Counted from the first letter of the stretch, positions 35,176 through 45,276 are shown. The stretch: DNA of 64,000 nt from DATJPR01 sp963843525 (GCA_963843525.1 CAWJKM010000005.1:434001-498000); one strand, 5' to 3'. Translations and numbers: made by a program. Notes: a model not told the origin generated them from the letters alone.

Positions 35176-36201
35176 ATGGGAATATTTTCACTGTTTTCGG
35201 CCGATCTGGCAATTGACCTCGGCACTGCCAACACCTTGATTTACATGAAGGGCAAGGGGATCGTTCTGAACGAACCTTCCATCGTGGCCTTCGACAGGAA
35301 TACGAAAAAGATTGTCGCCATCGGGAAAGAAGCACAGGAAATGCTCGGCCGGACGCACCGCGACATACGGACGATCCGACCGATGAAAGATGGCGTCATC
35401 GCCGATTTTGAAATTGCGGAGGGGATGCTCCGGGAGTTTATCCGGAAGATCCATGCAAACTGGATGCCGAGCCGCCGCATCGTGGTCTGCGTGCCCAGCG
35501 GGGTGACCGAAGTGGAGAAACGGGCCGTTCGTGATTCCGCAGAACATGCGGGCGCAAAAGAGGTTCACCTCATCGCAGAACCGATGGCCGCCGCAATCGG
35601 CGTGGGGCTCGATGTGGAGGCCCCGGTCGGCAATATGATCGTCGACATCGGGGGAGGGACAACGGAAATTGCCGTCATCGCCCTCTCCGGGATCGTCAAC
35701 GAAGAGTCGGTCCGGATCGCCGGCGATGAAATGAATAATGCCATCGTCCAGTTCTTTAAGAAGAACCACAACATTCTCATCGGCGAGCGCACCGCCGAAG
35801 CCATCAAGTGCGAAGTCGGTTCCGCGATGCCCCTGAAGGAAGAGGTGACGATCCGCGTCAAGGGCCGCGACCTCGTGAACGGCATTCCGAAAACCACGGA
35901 GGCAAGCTCTTCCGAGATCCGCGAATCGCTCAGTGAAGCGGTGACGCAGATTGTCGACTCCGTCAAGCTCACCCTGGAACGGACGCCGCCGGAACTGGCT
36001 GCGGATATCCTTGACCGCGGGATCATGTTGAGCGGCGGCGGTGCATTGCTGAAGGGACTCGATGAAAGGTTGCGTCTCGAGACGAACCTGCCGGTCCACG
36101 TTTCGGAGGATCCGCTGACTGCTGTTGTACGGGGAACCGGGAAAATCCTGGAAAACCTGAACAGGTACTCTAAAGTGCTCCTGAAGAGCCGTCGGTATTG
36201 A
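35176..36201 (+). CDS. mreB: Rod shape-determining protein MreB
   Basis: Actin-like ATPase that guides the elongation machinery. The 341-residue protein starts MGIFSLFSADLAIDLGTANT, with an amphipathic N-terminus and phosphate-1 motif. MIVDIGGGTTEIAVIAL is phosphate-2, and the adenosine motif is in GIMLSGGGALLKGLDERL. The ATG at 35176 is chosen because it matches MreB N-termini; the longer reading from 35122 adds unrelated residues. It is the first gene of the mreBCD-mrdA-rodA cluster. Confidence 0.97.
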   Translation: MGIFSLFSADLAIDLGTANTLIYMKGKGIVLNEPSIVAFDRNTKKIVAIGKEAQEMLGRTHRDIRTIRPMKDGVIADFEIAEGMLREFIRKIHANWMPSRRIVVCVPSGVTEVEKRAVRDSAEHAGAKEVHLIAEPMAAAIGVGLDVEAPVGNMIVDIGGGTTEIAVIALSGIVNEESVRIAGDEMNNAIVQFFKKNHNILIGERTAEAIKCEVGSAMPLKEEVTIRVKGRDLVNGIPKTTEASSSEIRESLSEAVTQIVDSVKLTLERTPPELAADILDRGIMLSGGGALLKGLDERLRLETNLPVHVSEDPLTAVVRGTGKILENLNRYSKVLLKSRRY

Positions 36202-36208
36202 TCGCATC

Positions 36209-37045
36209 ATGCTCAAAAAGTTGTACGATATCATTCTCCTCTTTAAAGAGTATCTTCTCTTCGCGTTGTTCGTCTCGATTTCGCTGACCCTCCTCACGTT
36301 CAACGAAAGTGCCCAGATCCGGTCCCTTCGGGCGGCAGCCATTGTCACCGTGGGATTTCTTCAGGATTCCTTTGCCTTCGTTCCGGACTTCCTGAACCTG
36401 CAGCGCGAGAACACATCGTTGCGCGAAATGAACATGACGCTCTCGGACGAGGTGAACCGCCTTCGCGAGGCCAGTCTGGAGAACATCCGCTTGCGCGACA
36501 TGATCGGCATGAAGGAGAAGGCCCGGGCCAAACTCGTTGCCGCAAACGTCGTGGGGAAATCCCTCCAGCTTCTGCGGAATACGATCACCCTCGATGTCGG
36601 CGAACGGGACGGTGTGCGGGTCAATGTGCCGATCGTCTCCCCCCACGGACTTGTGGGAAAGATTGTCGCCACCAGCTACGGATATTCAGTCGGGCAGGTG
36701 CTTCTGAACAAGGAAATCCGTGTGAGCGCGAAAGATCAGCGGAGCAGGGTGGACGGCATTATCCGGTGGGATGGGGGGTCGTCACTCCAACTCGGCAATG
36801 TCGTGAAAACCATGGACGTCAAGCCGGGGGATGCGATCGTCACCTCGGGGTACAGCAGCATCTATCCTCCGGGTATCGAGCTGGGTATTGTGTCGGCGAC
36901 GCAATTCCCGCCCGGTTCACTTTTTCAGACGATCGACGTGACGCCCGGAGTGGACTTCACAAGGCTGGAGGAAGTGTTCGTTCTTGCGTTCCCTGTGGAC
37001 ACGAGCAGGACCATCCTCGAAGAAAAAGCACTCCAGGAAAACTAG
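36209..37045 (+). CDS. mreC: Rod shape-determining protein MreC
   Basis: Periplasmic scaffold of the elongasome. The 278-residue protein has one membrane helix (LLFALFVSISLTLLTF, about 16-32), a coiled coil (LQRENTSLREMNMTLSDEVN, about 63-100) and the C-terminal double beta-barrel with NVPIVSPHGLVGKIVATSYG, DGIIRWDGGSS and GDAIVTSGYSSIYPPGIELG. It lies 7 bp after mreB and just before mreD. Confidence 0.95.
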   Translation: MLKKLYDIILLFKEYLLFALFVSISLTLLTFNESAQIRSLRAAAIVTVGFLQDSFAFVPDFLNLQRENTSLREMNMTLSDEVNRLREASLENIRLRDMIGMKEKARAKLVAANVVGKSLQLLRNTITLDVGERDGVRVNVPIVSPHGLVGKIVATSYGYSVGQVLLNKEIRVSAKDQRSRVDGIIRWDGGSSLQLGNVVKTMDVKPGDAIVTSGYSSIYPPGIELGIVSATQFPPGSLFQTIDVTPGVDFTRLEEVFVLAFPVDTSRTILEEKALQEN

Positions 37046-37063
37046 TTTGCGGAACCGTTGTCT

Positions 37064-37561
37064 ATGAAATTTGCCTGGCGTTACATCCTTGTCTCCCTGG
37101 GGCTGGTGGTGTTTCAAACCACCCTCGCACGGTTTATGGCGATTGAAACGATCAGTCCCGACTTCCTCATTATCTGGATTGTGTTCATAGCGCTCTCTAA
37201 GGGTCAGGCCGCGGCCACCACCGCCGGATTTCTGCTCGGGCTCACGATGGACCTGCTGAGCGGGGGCGACGGAATGCTCGGCCTCGCCGCCCTTTCAAAA
37301 ACGATGGCGGGGTTTGTCGCCGGATTTTTCCATGACGACAACCGCATTGTTCCCGCTCTGAGCGGATATCAGTTTCCGTTGATTACGACGATAGCTGCCG
37401 CGGCACATAATATCACCTATTTTGTTCTCTATCTTCAGGGGTCGGATATCGGAGTCGGAAGGGCTGTGCTTGCGTACGGTATCCCGTCAACAGTCTACAC
37501 CGTCGCCGTGTCACTGATCCCGATGATGGTATTTGCGAGACGGGCAAAGGTGCTCATATGA
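37064..37561 (+). CDS. mreD: Rod shape-determining protein MreD
   Basis: Integral membrane elongasome component, 165 residues, with five or six hydrophobic helices. Characteristic features are the position between mreC and mrdA and the FLLGLTMDLLSGGDGMLGLA segment, which matches the G-x-x-x-D-x-x-x-G pattern of MreD. The ATG at 37064 (MKFAWRYIL) is preferred to a TTG 6 bp upstream. The last codons overlap the mrdA ATG (ATGA). Confidence 0.9.
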   Translation: MKFAWRYILVSLGLVVFQTTLARFMAIETISPDFLIIWIVFIALSKGQAAATTAGFLLGLTMDLLSGGDGMLGLAALSKTMAGFVAGFFHDDNRIVPALSGYQFPLITTIAAAAHNITYFVLYLQGSDIGVGRAVLAYGIPSTVYTVAVSLIPMMVFARRAKVLI

Positions 37562-39405
37562 CGCTGCAAGACGACATCAATGTGTATTCAAAACGCCGCG
37601 TGCTCCACCTCGTCACCGTGATCTTCTTCCTGATCTTTGTCGCGAGACTGTACCAGCTCCAGATGATTTACCGGGTGGAATATGGAAGGAAGTCCGACGA
37701 GAACAGTATCCGGACGATTCCGCACGACCCCGTGCGCGGGAACATGTATGACCGGAACGGCGTGCTGGTCGTCGATAACCGCCCCGCCTTCACGGTGACG
37801 ATCATGCCGTACGAGTTCCATTCGCGGGAGATTTCCTACCTCGGCTCCATTCTGGATCTTGACCGGTCGTTCATCGGCGACCGGCTGAAGAAAGGCGAAC
37901 AAACGTCCCGGTTCCAGCCGGTGAAGATCCGGCGCGACATCGACTTTCACGCCCTTTCGGCGATCGAAGAGAACCGCGACCGGCTTTCCGGCGTCGACTA
38001 TCTGGTGGAATCGAAGCGCGAATATCCCACCACGGCACGTGCATCCCACCTGCTGGGGTATGCCAAGGAGATTTCAGAGAATCAATTGAAGTCGATGAGT
38101 GATGAGTATGTCCCCGGCGATGTCATCGGCGCGGCCGGGCTGGAGTCGGAGTATGAAAGCGTGCTCCGTGGAGAAAAAGGCGCGGAATTCAGCACCGTGA
38201 ATGCCCACGGTCAGGTCGTCGGGCGGTTCGACAATGGGAAGAGCGACATCCCCGCGGTTTCCGGCCAGGACCTTCTGCTCACCCTGGACATCGGCCTGCA
38301 GGCGTTTGCGGAATCTCTCATGGTCGACAAGCGCGGTTCTGTCGTCGCAATTGATCCGGATAACGGCGGTATCCTGGCGATGGTCAGTTCACCGGATTAC
38401 GATCTCAACCTGTTCAGCGGAGTGATAAGTCCTCGCACGTGGAGCAGATTGAACAACGACCCTGCCCACCCGCTTTTCAATCGGGCAACCCTGTCACGCT
38501 ATTCCCCCGGTTCCACATTCAAGATGCTTCTCGCGCTCGCAGCCCTTGAGGATACCGTGGTGTCCCCTTCATGGCGGGTGACGTGTACCGGGGCTTTTCG
38601 TTACGGCAACAAGGTGTTCAAGGATCTTCATGTCCATGGTTCGGTGGATATGGTGAACGCCCTCAAGGTATCGTGCAATGTCTATTTCTATCAGTTGATG
38701 TTGAAGGTCGGACTCGATCGGTGGTCGGAGATGGGCTCACGGTTCGGCTTCGGACGTTTGACCGGAGTCGACATCAATGAAGAGAATCCCGGCTTGTTGC
38801 CGACGACGCAATACATGAACAGGCGGTACGGTCCGCGCGGTTGGACAAAAGGTTTTCTCCCCAGTCTTGGAATAGGCCAGGGAGAGCTCGGCGTGACTCC
38901 CCTGCAGATGGCACTGTATGCGATGGCGCTGGCCAACAAGGGCCATTATCATGAGCCACACACTGTCTGGGCGACCGTTGACAAAGTGAACAACCGGATC
39001 GATACGCTGCAGTTTCCCACCCGAATGATTCAGATTCAACCGGAACACTGGAACATTGTCCGCGAAGGGATGCTCCGCGCAGTGATGGAACCCGGGGGAA
39101 CCGGCGGGGCGGCGCGCATCAAGGGGTTGGAAGTCGCCGGAAAAACGGGAACAGCACAGAACACCTTTGGAAAGGACCATGCCTGGTTCGTCGGTTTCGC
39201 GCCGTACGACCATCCACGCATAGCGATCTGTGTGCTCATTGAGAATGCCGGGTTCGGCGGGACGGCTGCGGCCCCGGTGGCCGGCATGTGCATGGAACGG
39301 TATCTGTTCGGCCGGCTTATTCGCCCGATGCCCGGACCACAACAACGTCAATCGGTTGCCCAGAGAAACACGGCGGCGGATTCAACACGGCTTTCAGAGC
39401 ATTGA
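37558..39405 (+). CDS. mrdA: Penicillin-binding protein 2 (elongation transpeptidase)
   Basis: Class B PBP of 615 residues that crosslinks peptidoglycan during elongation. One N-terminal membrane helix (VTVIFFLIFVARLYQLQMIY) is followed by the pedestal domain (RTIPHDPVRGNMYDRNGVLV) and the transpeptidase domain with SPGSTFK (SxxK Ser nucleophile), VSCN (SxN) and AGKTGTAQ (KTG). The C-terminal tail (QQRQSVAQRNTAADSTRL) is low in complexity. It is coupled to mreD by a 4-nt overlap and followed by rodA. Confidence 0.96.
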   Translation: MTLQDDINVYSKRRVLHLVTVIFFLIFVARLYQLQMIYRVEYGRKSDENSIRTIPHDPVRGNMYDRNGVLVVDNRPAFTVTIMPYEFHSREISYLGSILDLDRSFIGDRLKKGEQTSRFQPVKIRRDIDFHALSAIEENRDRLSGVDYLVESKREYPTTARASHLLGYAKEISENQLKSMSDEYVPGDVIGAAGLESEYESVLRGEKGAEFSTVNAHGQVVGRFDNGKSDIPAVSGQDLLLTLDIGLQAFAESLMVDKRGSVVAIDPDNGGILAMVSSPDYDLNLFSGVISPRTWSRLNNDPAHPLFNRATLSRYSPGSTFKMLLALAALEDTVVSPSWRVTCTGAFRYGNKVFKDLHVHGSVDMVNALKVSCNVYFYQLMLKVGLDRWSEMGSRFGFGRLTGVDINEENPGLLPTTQYMNRRYGPRGWTKGFLPSLGIGQGELGVTPLQMALYAMALANKGHYHEPHTVWATVDKVNNRIDTLQFPTRMIQIQPEHWNIVREGMLRAVMEPGGTGGAARIKGLEVAGKTGTAQNTFGKDHAWFVGFAPYDHPRIAICVLIENAGFGGTAAAPVAGMCMERYLFGRLIRPMPGPQQRQSVAQRNTAADSTRLSEH

Positions 39406-39456
39406 AGCTCCGCCACCTGGGGGAATGCCGCAAGAACGCTGCAGCGGGAGGAAGAG

Positions 39457-40674
39457 ATGTTTACGTACCTGAAAGAACGCATCGATTTCGGTCTCCTGGC
39501 ACTCACCGTGCTCCTGATGATCGTCGGACTTGCATCGGTGTACAGCGCTGTGTACGACGCGAAGCTCCCCACGATCTATACCAAGCAGCTGCTCTGGATG
39601 GGAGTCGGTCTTGGGATCATGGTCGCGGTCTGGTCCGCACCGACCAGGTTTATCCAGTTTATCTCGTTTCCTGCATACTTTTTTTCCCTCGCTCTTCTCC
39701 TCTCGGTCCTGCTCATCGGCAAGACGGTTTCGGGGTCAACAAGCTGGTTCAATCTCGGCGCCTTCCGATTCCAGCCGGCAGAATTTGCCAAGATTACCAC
39801 AGCCCTGGCGCTCGCGCAATATTTATCGCGGTCGGATGTATCACTCCAGAACTTCAAACAGCTCGCAGTAGCCACAGGCATCGCCTGCGCTCCCGTGGTC
39901 TTGATTATGCTCCAACCGGATCTCGGGACGGCTGTCATCTTTCTCGGAATGTTCTTCCCGGTGCTCTACTGGGCGGGCGCCACCCGGTTTACCCTCCTCA
40001 CCATCATCGCCCCGATCGTGGCGTCGATCGCAGCGCTTCTCGGGACAACGTATTTCCTCGTGGCGATCCTGGTGATTGCCATCCTCCTCTTCCTCACAAG
40101 GGATCATAATCTCGTCGCGGCTGTGGTTTTTTCGATGACCGTGCTCGTGGGGATTTCTGTCCAGTTCGTCTACGATGGATTGAGGCCGTACCAGCAAAAG
40201 CGCATTTCCACCTTCCTCAATCCCAATGCCGACCCGCTTGGCGCCGGCTATAATATTCTCCAGTCGAAAGTCGCCATCGGATCCGGGGGGCCGTTCGGGA
40301 AAGGGTATCTCAAAGGGACGCAGACACAATTGAATTTCATCCCGGAACAGTGGACCGACTTTATCTTCTGTGTCCCGGGAGAAGAGTTCGGGTTCGTGGG
40401 CGCGATCACGGTGATCGGCCTTTCGATGGGACTCCTCGCCCGGGGAGTGTCCATCGCCTCGCTGGTGAAAAACAAGTACAGCAGCATCCTTGCAATCGCC
40501 CTTACCGGAGTGTTCGCCACACACATGGTCATTAACCTCGGCATGGAGGTGGGAATGATGCCTGTCATTGGCGTGCCGCTTCCCTTCCTCAGTTACGGCG
40601 GATCTTTCGTTCTTACATCGCTTTGCATGGTTGGCATACTTTTGAATCTGTATGCGCACAGAAAAGAGTATTGA
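39457..40674 (+). CDS. rodA: Rod shape-determining glycosyltransferase RodA (SEDS)
   Basis: SEDS-family peptidoglycan polymerase that works with PBP2. The 405-residue protein has about ten membrane helices and the family motifs SWFNLGAFRFQPAEFAKI, VLIMLQPDLGTAVIFLG (with the essential Asp) and LNFIPEQWTDFIFCVPGEEF, ending with VPLPFLSYGGSFVLTSL. It starts about 50 bp after mrdA with GGAGG upstream of the ATG. It closes the elongasome cluster. Confidence 0.96.
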   Translation: MFTYLKERIDFGLLALTVLLMIVGLASVYSAVYDAKLPTIYTKQLLWMGVGLGIMVAVWSAPTRFIQFISFPAYFFSLALLLSVLLIGKTVSGSTSWFNLGAFRFQPAEFAKITTALALAQYLSRSDVSLQNFKQLAVATGIACAPVVLIMLQPDLGTAVIFLGMFFPVLYWAGATRFTLLTIIAPIVASIAALLGTTYFLVAILVIAILLFLTRDHNLVAAVVFSMTVLVGISVQFVYDGLRPYQQKRISTFLNPNADPLGAGYNILQSKVAIGSGGPFGKGYLKGTQTQLNFIPEQWTDFIFCVPGEEFGFVGAITVIGLSMGLLARGVSIASLVKNKYSSILAIALTGVFATHMVINLGMEVGMMPVIGVPLPFLSYGGSFVLTSLCMVGILLNLYAHRKEY

Positions 40675-40750
40675 CCGTTTGAAATCCGGATTGGGGGATT
40701 GACAATCACGACCGGTTCGGTTTACCGGGCATACAAAGGACTACCTCTCC

Positions 40751-43237
40751 ATGAAACGACCATCCCGTCCGAAGCGAACAAAATCACCTCGGCGCCTGTC
40801 ACCATCATCTCCGAAACTCTCCCTGAAGCCGTTTCAGATCCCTGTTGAAAAGCTGCGCTGGCGTTGCGACCCAAAACAGCTCGACCTCTCCGGCACCGGC
40901 ACAATCAACGCTCAGAATGCGATCATCGGCCAGGACCGCGCCCTTCGGGCACTCAGGCTCGGGTTGGAAGTCCATCATTCCGGCTATAACATCTTCGTGA
41001 CCGGCCTCTCCGGCACGGGACGGATGACTGCGATCAAGCGCATGCTCCGGGAATACGAGACCGGTGCAGTCTCGCTGTCCGATATTTGCTACGTTCACAA
41101 TTTTCACGATGCCGATGCGCCCCTTATGCTGAGCCTGCCGGCCGGTCAGGCGGTTCAATTCAAACGCGAGATGGCCTCCCTCGTGGCGGATTTGCAGCGC
41201 GTGATTCCCGGCGTGTTCGAAAGCCGCCGGTATGCGCAGCAACGGAAGGTCATGCTGGAACACTTTCAGGACCGGCAACGCAGCATCTTGCGCGACTTTG
41301 AAAGGAAGGTGAAAGATAAGGGCTTCGAGGTGGTGCAGTCACAGGCGAGCCCGAGTTCCCGTCCTGAAATCGCCTATATGGTGGACGACGCACCGGTCGG
41401 ACTGGAACAAATCCAGGCCAAGGCGGATGCCGGCGAGATCCCGACGGACGAACGAAACCGGATCCTCGGCGTCGCCGCGGAACTCGAAGGCCAGATGGAC
41501 GTGGTGATGCGGGAGATGCGCAACATCGAACGCAAAGCAAAAAAATCCATTGACGATTTGAATACGAAACTCGTGGAGCCGGAAGTCGACGAACTCCTGG
41601 AAGAGATCAGGACGCGTTATCCCCTTCCCCGCGTGCAGGAGTACCTCAAGGAGGTCCGGAAGAGCATTGTCGGCAACTTCTCACGATTTCATCAAAAGGA
41701 AGAGTCGGCCGCCGTGTCCGTCCTCGGCCTCCCCACCCAGAAGGAGGAGGACGGTTTCCTGGAATATCAGGTGAATGTCATTGTGGACAACGGAGGCGCA
41801 AAAGGACCGCCGGTCATCATCGAAGCGAACCCCCGGTTCAAGAATCTCTTCGGAACGATCGACCGCGTCATCGACCGGCACGGCGTGTGGCGCACGAATT
41901 TCCTTCAGATCAAAGCCGGTTCTCTCGTTGCCGCCAACGGCGGATTCCTGGTCGTGAACGCCGTCGATGCCCTGAGCGAACCGGGTGTGTGGATGATGCT
42001 GAAACGTGTTCTGAGAAACAAAGAGGTGGAGATTCAACCCATTGAATCAGGCCTGTTCGGCGCGAGCTCCGCGCTCAAGCCGGAGCCGATCAAGCTGGAT
42101 GTGAAACTGATCCTGGTCGGCGATGCCTACATTCATTCCCTGCTCTACCAGCTGGACGAAGATTTCCAGAAGGTTTTCAAGGTACGGGCCGACTTCGATA
42201 CGGAGATGCCCAATACCGAGAAATCGATCGAGAGCTACGCATCGTTCATCAAAAGTCTGTGTGAGACGGACACGCTCCTGCCGCTCGATGCAAGCGCCGT
42301 TGCGGAAATCACGGAAGAAGGGGCACGCCTCGCGGGACGGCAAAACAGACTCTCGACGAGGTTCAGCATCCTGGCAGATGTTCTGCGCGAAGCAGACTAC
42401 TGGGCCCGCACGCGGGAGGCGAACACGATCACCTCCGACGACATCCGCCGGTCGGTGATGCAACGCCTCGACCGGGTGAAAATGATCGAAGACAAGATCC
42501 AGGAGATGATTGAGGACGGATCGCTCATGATCCAGACGGAGGGCACCGCCGTGGGGCAGGTGAACGGGCTTTCCGTGTATCAGCTGAACGAATTCGAATT
42601 TGGGCGCCCGACGCGCATTACTGCGCGCACCGGCATGGGACGGGCCGGTATCATTAATATAGAGCGCGAATCGGACCTCAGCGGACCAACGCACGATAAA
42701 GGAGTGCTGATCCTGACCGGCTATCTGCTGGGAAAGTTTGCCTCCAGAAAGCCTCTGGTCTTGAGCGCGAGCATTGCCTTTGAACAATCGTACTCCGGGG
42801 TCGACGGCGACAGCGCTTCCTCCACCGAGGTCTATGCCCTCCTTTCAAGCCTGTCAGGGATCCCCCTGCGTCAGGATATTGCCGTCACGGGCTCCGTCAA
42901 TCAGCACGGCGAGATCCAGCCGATCGGCGGCGTGAATCTGAAGATCGAGGGATTCTTCGACGTTTGCCGCGCAAAGGGACTGACGGGAAAGCAGGGCGTT
43001 CTGATTCCCCACCAGAACGTGAGCGAACTGATGCTACGGCATGATGTCGTCGATGCGGTGAGTAACGGAAAATTCCATATCTACGCAGTTCAGACCATTG
43101 ACGAGGGGGTGGAAATTCTCACTGGCCGCCCGTCAGGAAAGCAGACGAAGAGCGGCAAATTCCTCCCCCGGAATAGCGTGAGCGCACTGGTAGACGCAAA
43201 ACTCTCCTCCTTGACGAAACACTCGGGCAAACACTGA
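40751..43237 (+). CDS. Lon-like ATP-dependent protease (AAA_32/LonB type)
   Basis: An 828-residue protease of the Lon family lacking the N-terminal Lon substrate domain. The ATPase part (about 30-560) has a Walker A variant, VTGLSGTGRMTAIKRM, in which the usual Lys is Arg; this is seen in relatives and noted as atypical. A coiled helical insertion follows (EGQMDVVMREMRNIERKAKK). The C-terminal peptidase domain carries the Ser-Lys dyad: Ser in VDGDSASSTEVYALLSSLSG (near 680) and Lys in GFFDVCRAKGLTGKQGVLIP (near 725). Substrates are unknown. It is followed within 5 bp by the PLP-decarboxylase gene. Confidence 0.9.
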   Translation: MKRPSRPKRTKSPRRLSPSSPKLSLKPFQIPVEKLRWRCDPKQLDLSGTGTINAQNAIIGQDRALRALRLGLEVHHSGYNIFVTGLSGTGRMTAIKRMLREYETGAVSLSDICYVHNFHDADAPLMLSLPAGQAVQFKREMASLVADLQRVIPGVFESRRYAQQRKVMLEHFQDRQRSILRDFERKVKDKGFEVVQSQASPSSRPEIAYMVDDAPVGLEQIQAKADAGEIPTDERNRILGVAAELEGQMDVVMREMRNIERKAKKSIDDLNTKLVEPEVDELLEEIRTRYPLPRVQEYLKEVRKSIVGNFSRFHQKEESAAVSVLGLPTQKEEDGFLEYQVNVIVDNGGAKGPPVIIEANPRFKNLFGTIDRVIDRHGVWRTNFLQIKAGSLVAANGGFLVVNAVDALSEPGVWMMLKRVLRNKEVEIQPIESGLFGASSALKPEPIKLDVKLILVGDAYIHSLLYQLDEDFQKVFKVRADFDTEMPNTEKSIESYASFIKSLCETDTLLPLDASAVAEITEEGARLAGRQNRLSTRFSILADVLREADYWARTREANTITSDDIRRSVMQRLDRVKMIEDKIQEMIEDGSLMIQTEGTAVGQVNGLSVYQLNEFEFGRPTRITARTGMGRAGIINIERESDLSGPTHDKGVLILTGYLLGKFASRKPLVLSASIAFEQSYSGVDGDSASSTEVYALLSSLSGIPLRQDIAVTGSVNQHGEIQPIGGVNLKIEGFFDVCRAKGLTGKQGVLIPHQNVSELMLRHDVVDAVSNGKFHIYAVQTIDEGVEILTGRPSGKQTKSGKFLPRNSVSALVDAKLSSLTKHSGKH

Positions 43238-43241
43238 ATTC

Positions 43242-44660
43242 ATGGACAACGAATTCCGCGCGAAAGCGCACGAAATTGTCGATTGGATCGCCGACTATCT
43301 CGAAGGTGTCGAACAGTATCCCGTCAAGGCGCAGGTGCTCCCGGGAGAAATCCGCGACCAGCTTCCTTCTTCGCCACCCGAGAAGGGGGAGCCGTTCGAT
43401 GCGCTCATGGCCGATTTTCAGAAGATCATTCTGCCCGGGATTACACACTGGCAGCATCCGTCGTTTTTCGCCTACTTCCCTGCAAACTCAAGCCCCCCCT
43501 CGCTCCTTGCGGAGATGTTGACCTCTGCGCTCGGCGCGCAGTGCATGAGCTGGGTGACTTCTCCTGCCGCAACAGAACTCGAAGAGAGGGTGATGCAGTG
43601 GCTGAGGGAAATGGTGGGTTTGCCCGCGGACTGGGACGGCGTGATTCAAGACACCGCGTCGACCGCAACGCTCTGTTCCATCCTCACCGCACGGGAAGAA
43701 CGATCCCGCTACGAGATCAACAAGCGCGGATTTACGACGGCTGAGCGATTCACGGTGTATTGCTCGACCGAAGCGCATTCCTCCGTCGAAAAAGCCGTGC
43801 GCATCGCGGGAATCGGCCGGGAACAGTTGCGGAAGATCGACGTCGACGAGAACTTCGCCATGCGCGCGGATCTCCTTGAGGATGCCATTCGACAGGATCG
43901 GTCTTCCGGGTTCGTCCCTCTCTGCATCGTCAGCGCACTCGGGACAACCGGATCCACGGCAATCGACCCGCTCCACGCCATCGGAGAGATCGCACGCCGC
44001 AATCACGTGTGGCTCCACATCGACGCTGCGTTCGCCGGTACCGCCCTGGTCCTGCCGGAGTTCCGTCACCTGCTCAAAGGGATCGAAGATGCCGACACGT
44101 TTGTCTTCAATCCGCACAAATGGATGTTCACGAATTTTGACTGTTCCGCATATTTTGTCAAAGACCGCGACGCTCTCGTTCGAACATTTGAGATTCTTCC
44201 GGAGTACCTCAAAACGCATGAGCGCGAGCAGGTAAACAACTACCGTGACTGGGGAATCCAGCTCGGACGCCGTTTCCGGGCTTTGAAGCTCTGGTTCGTG
44301 ATCCGGACATACGGCGTTGCAGGAATCCGCGACCGGGTGCGCGCACACATCGCCATGGCGGACCGGCTCGCAAAAACGATCCAGGGCGAACCGGATTTCG
44401 AAATCCTCGCTCCTGTCTGGTGCAACGTGATCTGCTTCCGGTACAGACCGAACCAGGTCAGCGATCCCGACCGTCTCAACGCGATAAATATGAATCTGAT
44501 GGAGCGCTTGAACAATACCGGCAAGCTGTATCTCACGCACACAAAACTCGATGCCAGAACGGCACTGCGCCTCGTTATCGGCCAGACGAATGTCGAGCAG
44601 CGCCACGTGGATGCCGCCTGGGAGATCATCGCCCGGACCGCGCGGAGATCCGACGATTGA
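43242..44660 (+). CDS. PLP-dependent decarboxylase, group II (aromatic-amino-acid decarboxylase-like)
   Basis: A 472-residue fold type I enzyme. Motifs include GITHWQHPSFFAYFPANSSP (N-terminal signature of aromatic L-amino acid decarboxylases), AEHS-like STEAHSSVEKAVRIAG, HVWLHIDAAFAGTALVLPEF with the PLP Asp, and the Schiff-base Lys in FVFNPHKWMFTNFDCSAYFV. The order and length fit eukaryotic-type DOPA/tryptophan decarboxylases and their bacterial homologues. The true substrate is not readable. It follows the Lon-like gene closely and precedes dcd. Confidence 0.88.
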   Translation: MDNEFRAKAHEIVDWIADYLEGVEQYPVKAQVLPGEIRDQLPSSPPEKGEPFDALMADFQKIILPGITHWQHPSFFAYFPANSSPPSLLAEMLTSALGAQCMSWVTSPAATELEERVMQWLREMVGLPADWDGVIQDTASTATLCSILTAREERSRYEINKRGFTTAERFTVYCSTEAHSSVEKAVRIAGIGREQLRKIDVDENFAMRADLLEDAIRQDRSSGFVPLCIVSALGTTGSTAIDPLHAIGEIARRNHVWLHIDAAFAGTALVLPEFRHLLKGIEDADTFVFNPHKWMFTNFDCSAYFVKDRDALVRTFEILPEYLKTHEREQVNNYRDWGIQLGRRFRALKLWFVIRTYGVAGIRDRVRAHIAMADRLAKTIQGEPDFEILAPVWCNVICFRYRPNQVSDPDRLNAINMNLMERLNNTGKLYLTHTKLDARTALRLVIGQTNVEQRHVDAAWEIIARTARRSDD

Positions 44661-44670
44661 AGCATCAATA

Positions 44671-44699
44671 TTGACAGCGACTACAGTAACCTCTACCTG
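44671..44699 (+). promoter_or_regulatory. Possible promoter of dcd and the S9 peptidase gene
   Basis: A perfect TTGACA (44671-44676) with a 17-bp spacer but only a weak TACCTG (44694-44699) as -10. It lies in the 53-bp gap before dcd. Confidence 0.3.
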
Positions 44700-44713
44700 A
44701 GCCCGGTGATCCC

Positions 44714-45256
44714 ATGATTCTGTCCGATTCCCGTATCCTCGAGGAAATGGCCAAGGGGACGATCGTCATCTCCCCTTTCGACCGAGCCTATCTTGGATCG
44801 AATTCCTATGATGTCCATCTCGCCGAGTTCCTGGCGGTGTACAAGAGCGATATCCTCGATGCCAAAGTCCACAACGAGGTGGAACACTTCCTCATCCCGG
44901 ACGAAGGCCTGATCCTTCTTCCCCACCGTCTGTATCTCGGGGTGACCAGCGAATACACCGAGACACACGCGCATGTGCCGTTCCTCGAGGGAAAGAGCAG
45001 CATCGGACGCCTCGGCATCGACATCCACGCCACCGCCGGGAAAGGAGATGTGGGGTTCTGCAATACGTGGACGCTGGAGATCTCCGTCAAGCAACCGGTG
45101 CGGGTCTATCGCCACATGCCCATAGGCCAGTTGATCTACTTCGAAATCTCGGGCACAGTGGCAACTTCGTACAAGGCGAAGTCGTCGGCAAAGTACAATG
45201 TGCGGACCGATAAGCCCGTCGAGTCGATGATGTGGAAGAATTTCATCAAGAAATAG
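44714..45256 (+). CDS. dcd: dCTP deaminase
   Basis: Nucleotide enzyme turning dCTP into dUTP (some relatives also hydrolyse to dUMP). The 180-residue protein shows the trimeric dUTPase fold motifs: LGSNSYDVHLAEFL, the active-site loop EGKSSIGRLGIDIHATAGKG and GFCNTWTLEISV, where the Glu of TLEI is the general base of DCD enzymes. The HATAG stretch resembles bifunctional DCD-DUT forms, so dUMP release is possible. The ATG at 44714 gives MILSDSRILEEM. Confidence 0.93.
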   Translation: MILSDSRILEEMAKGTIVISPFDRAYLGSNSYDVHLAEFLAVYKSDILDAKVHNEVEHFLIPDEGLILLPHRLYLGVTSEYTETHAHVPFLEGKSSIGRLGIDIHATAGKGDVGFCNTWTLEISVKQPVRVYRHMPIGQLIYFEISGTVATSYKAKSSAKYNVRTDKPVESMMWKNFIKK

Positions 45257-45276
45257 ACCCCTGTGGAGATCTCCGC

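Noticed and set aside
40699..40727. Promoter before the Lon-like gene
   Set aside because: A perfect TTGACA exists at 40699, but no acceptable -10 box lies 16-18 bp downstream.
43488..44606. 372-codon minus-strand open frame
   Set aside because: Antisense shadow of the PLP decarboxylase.
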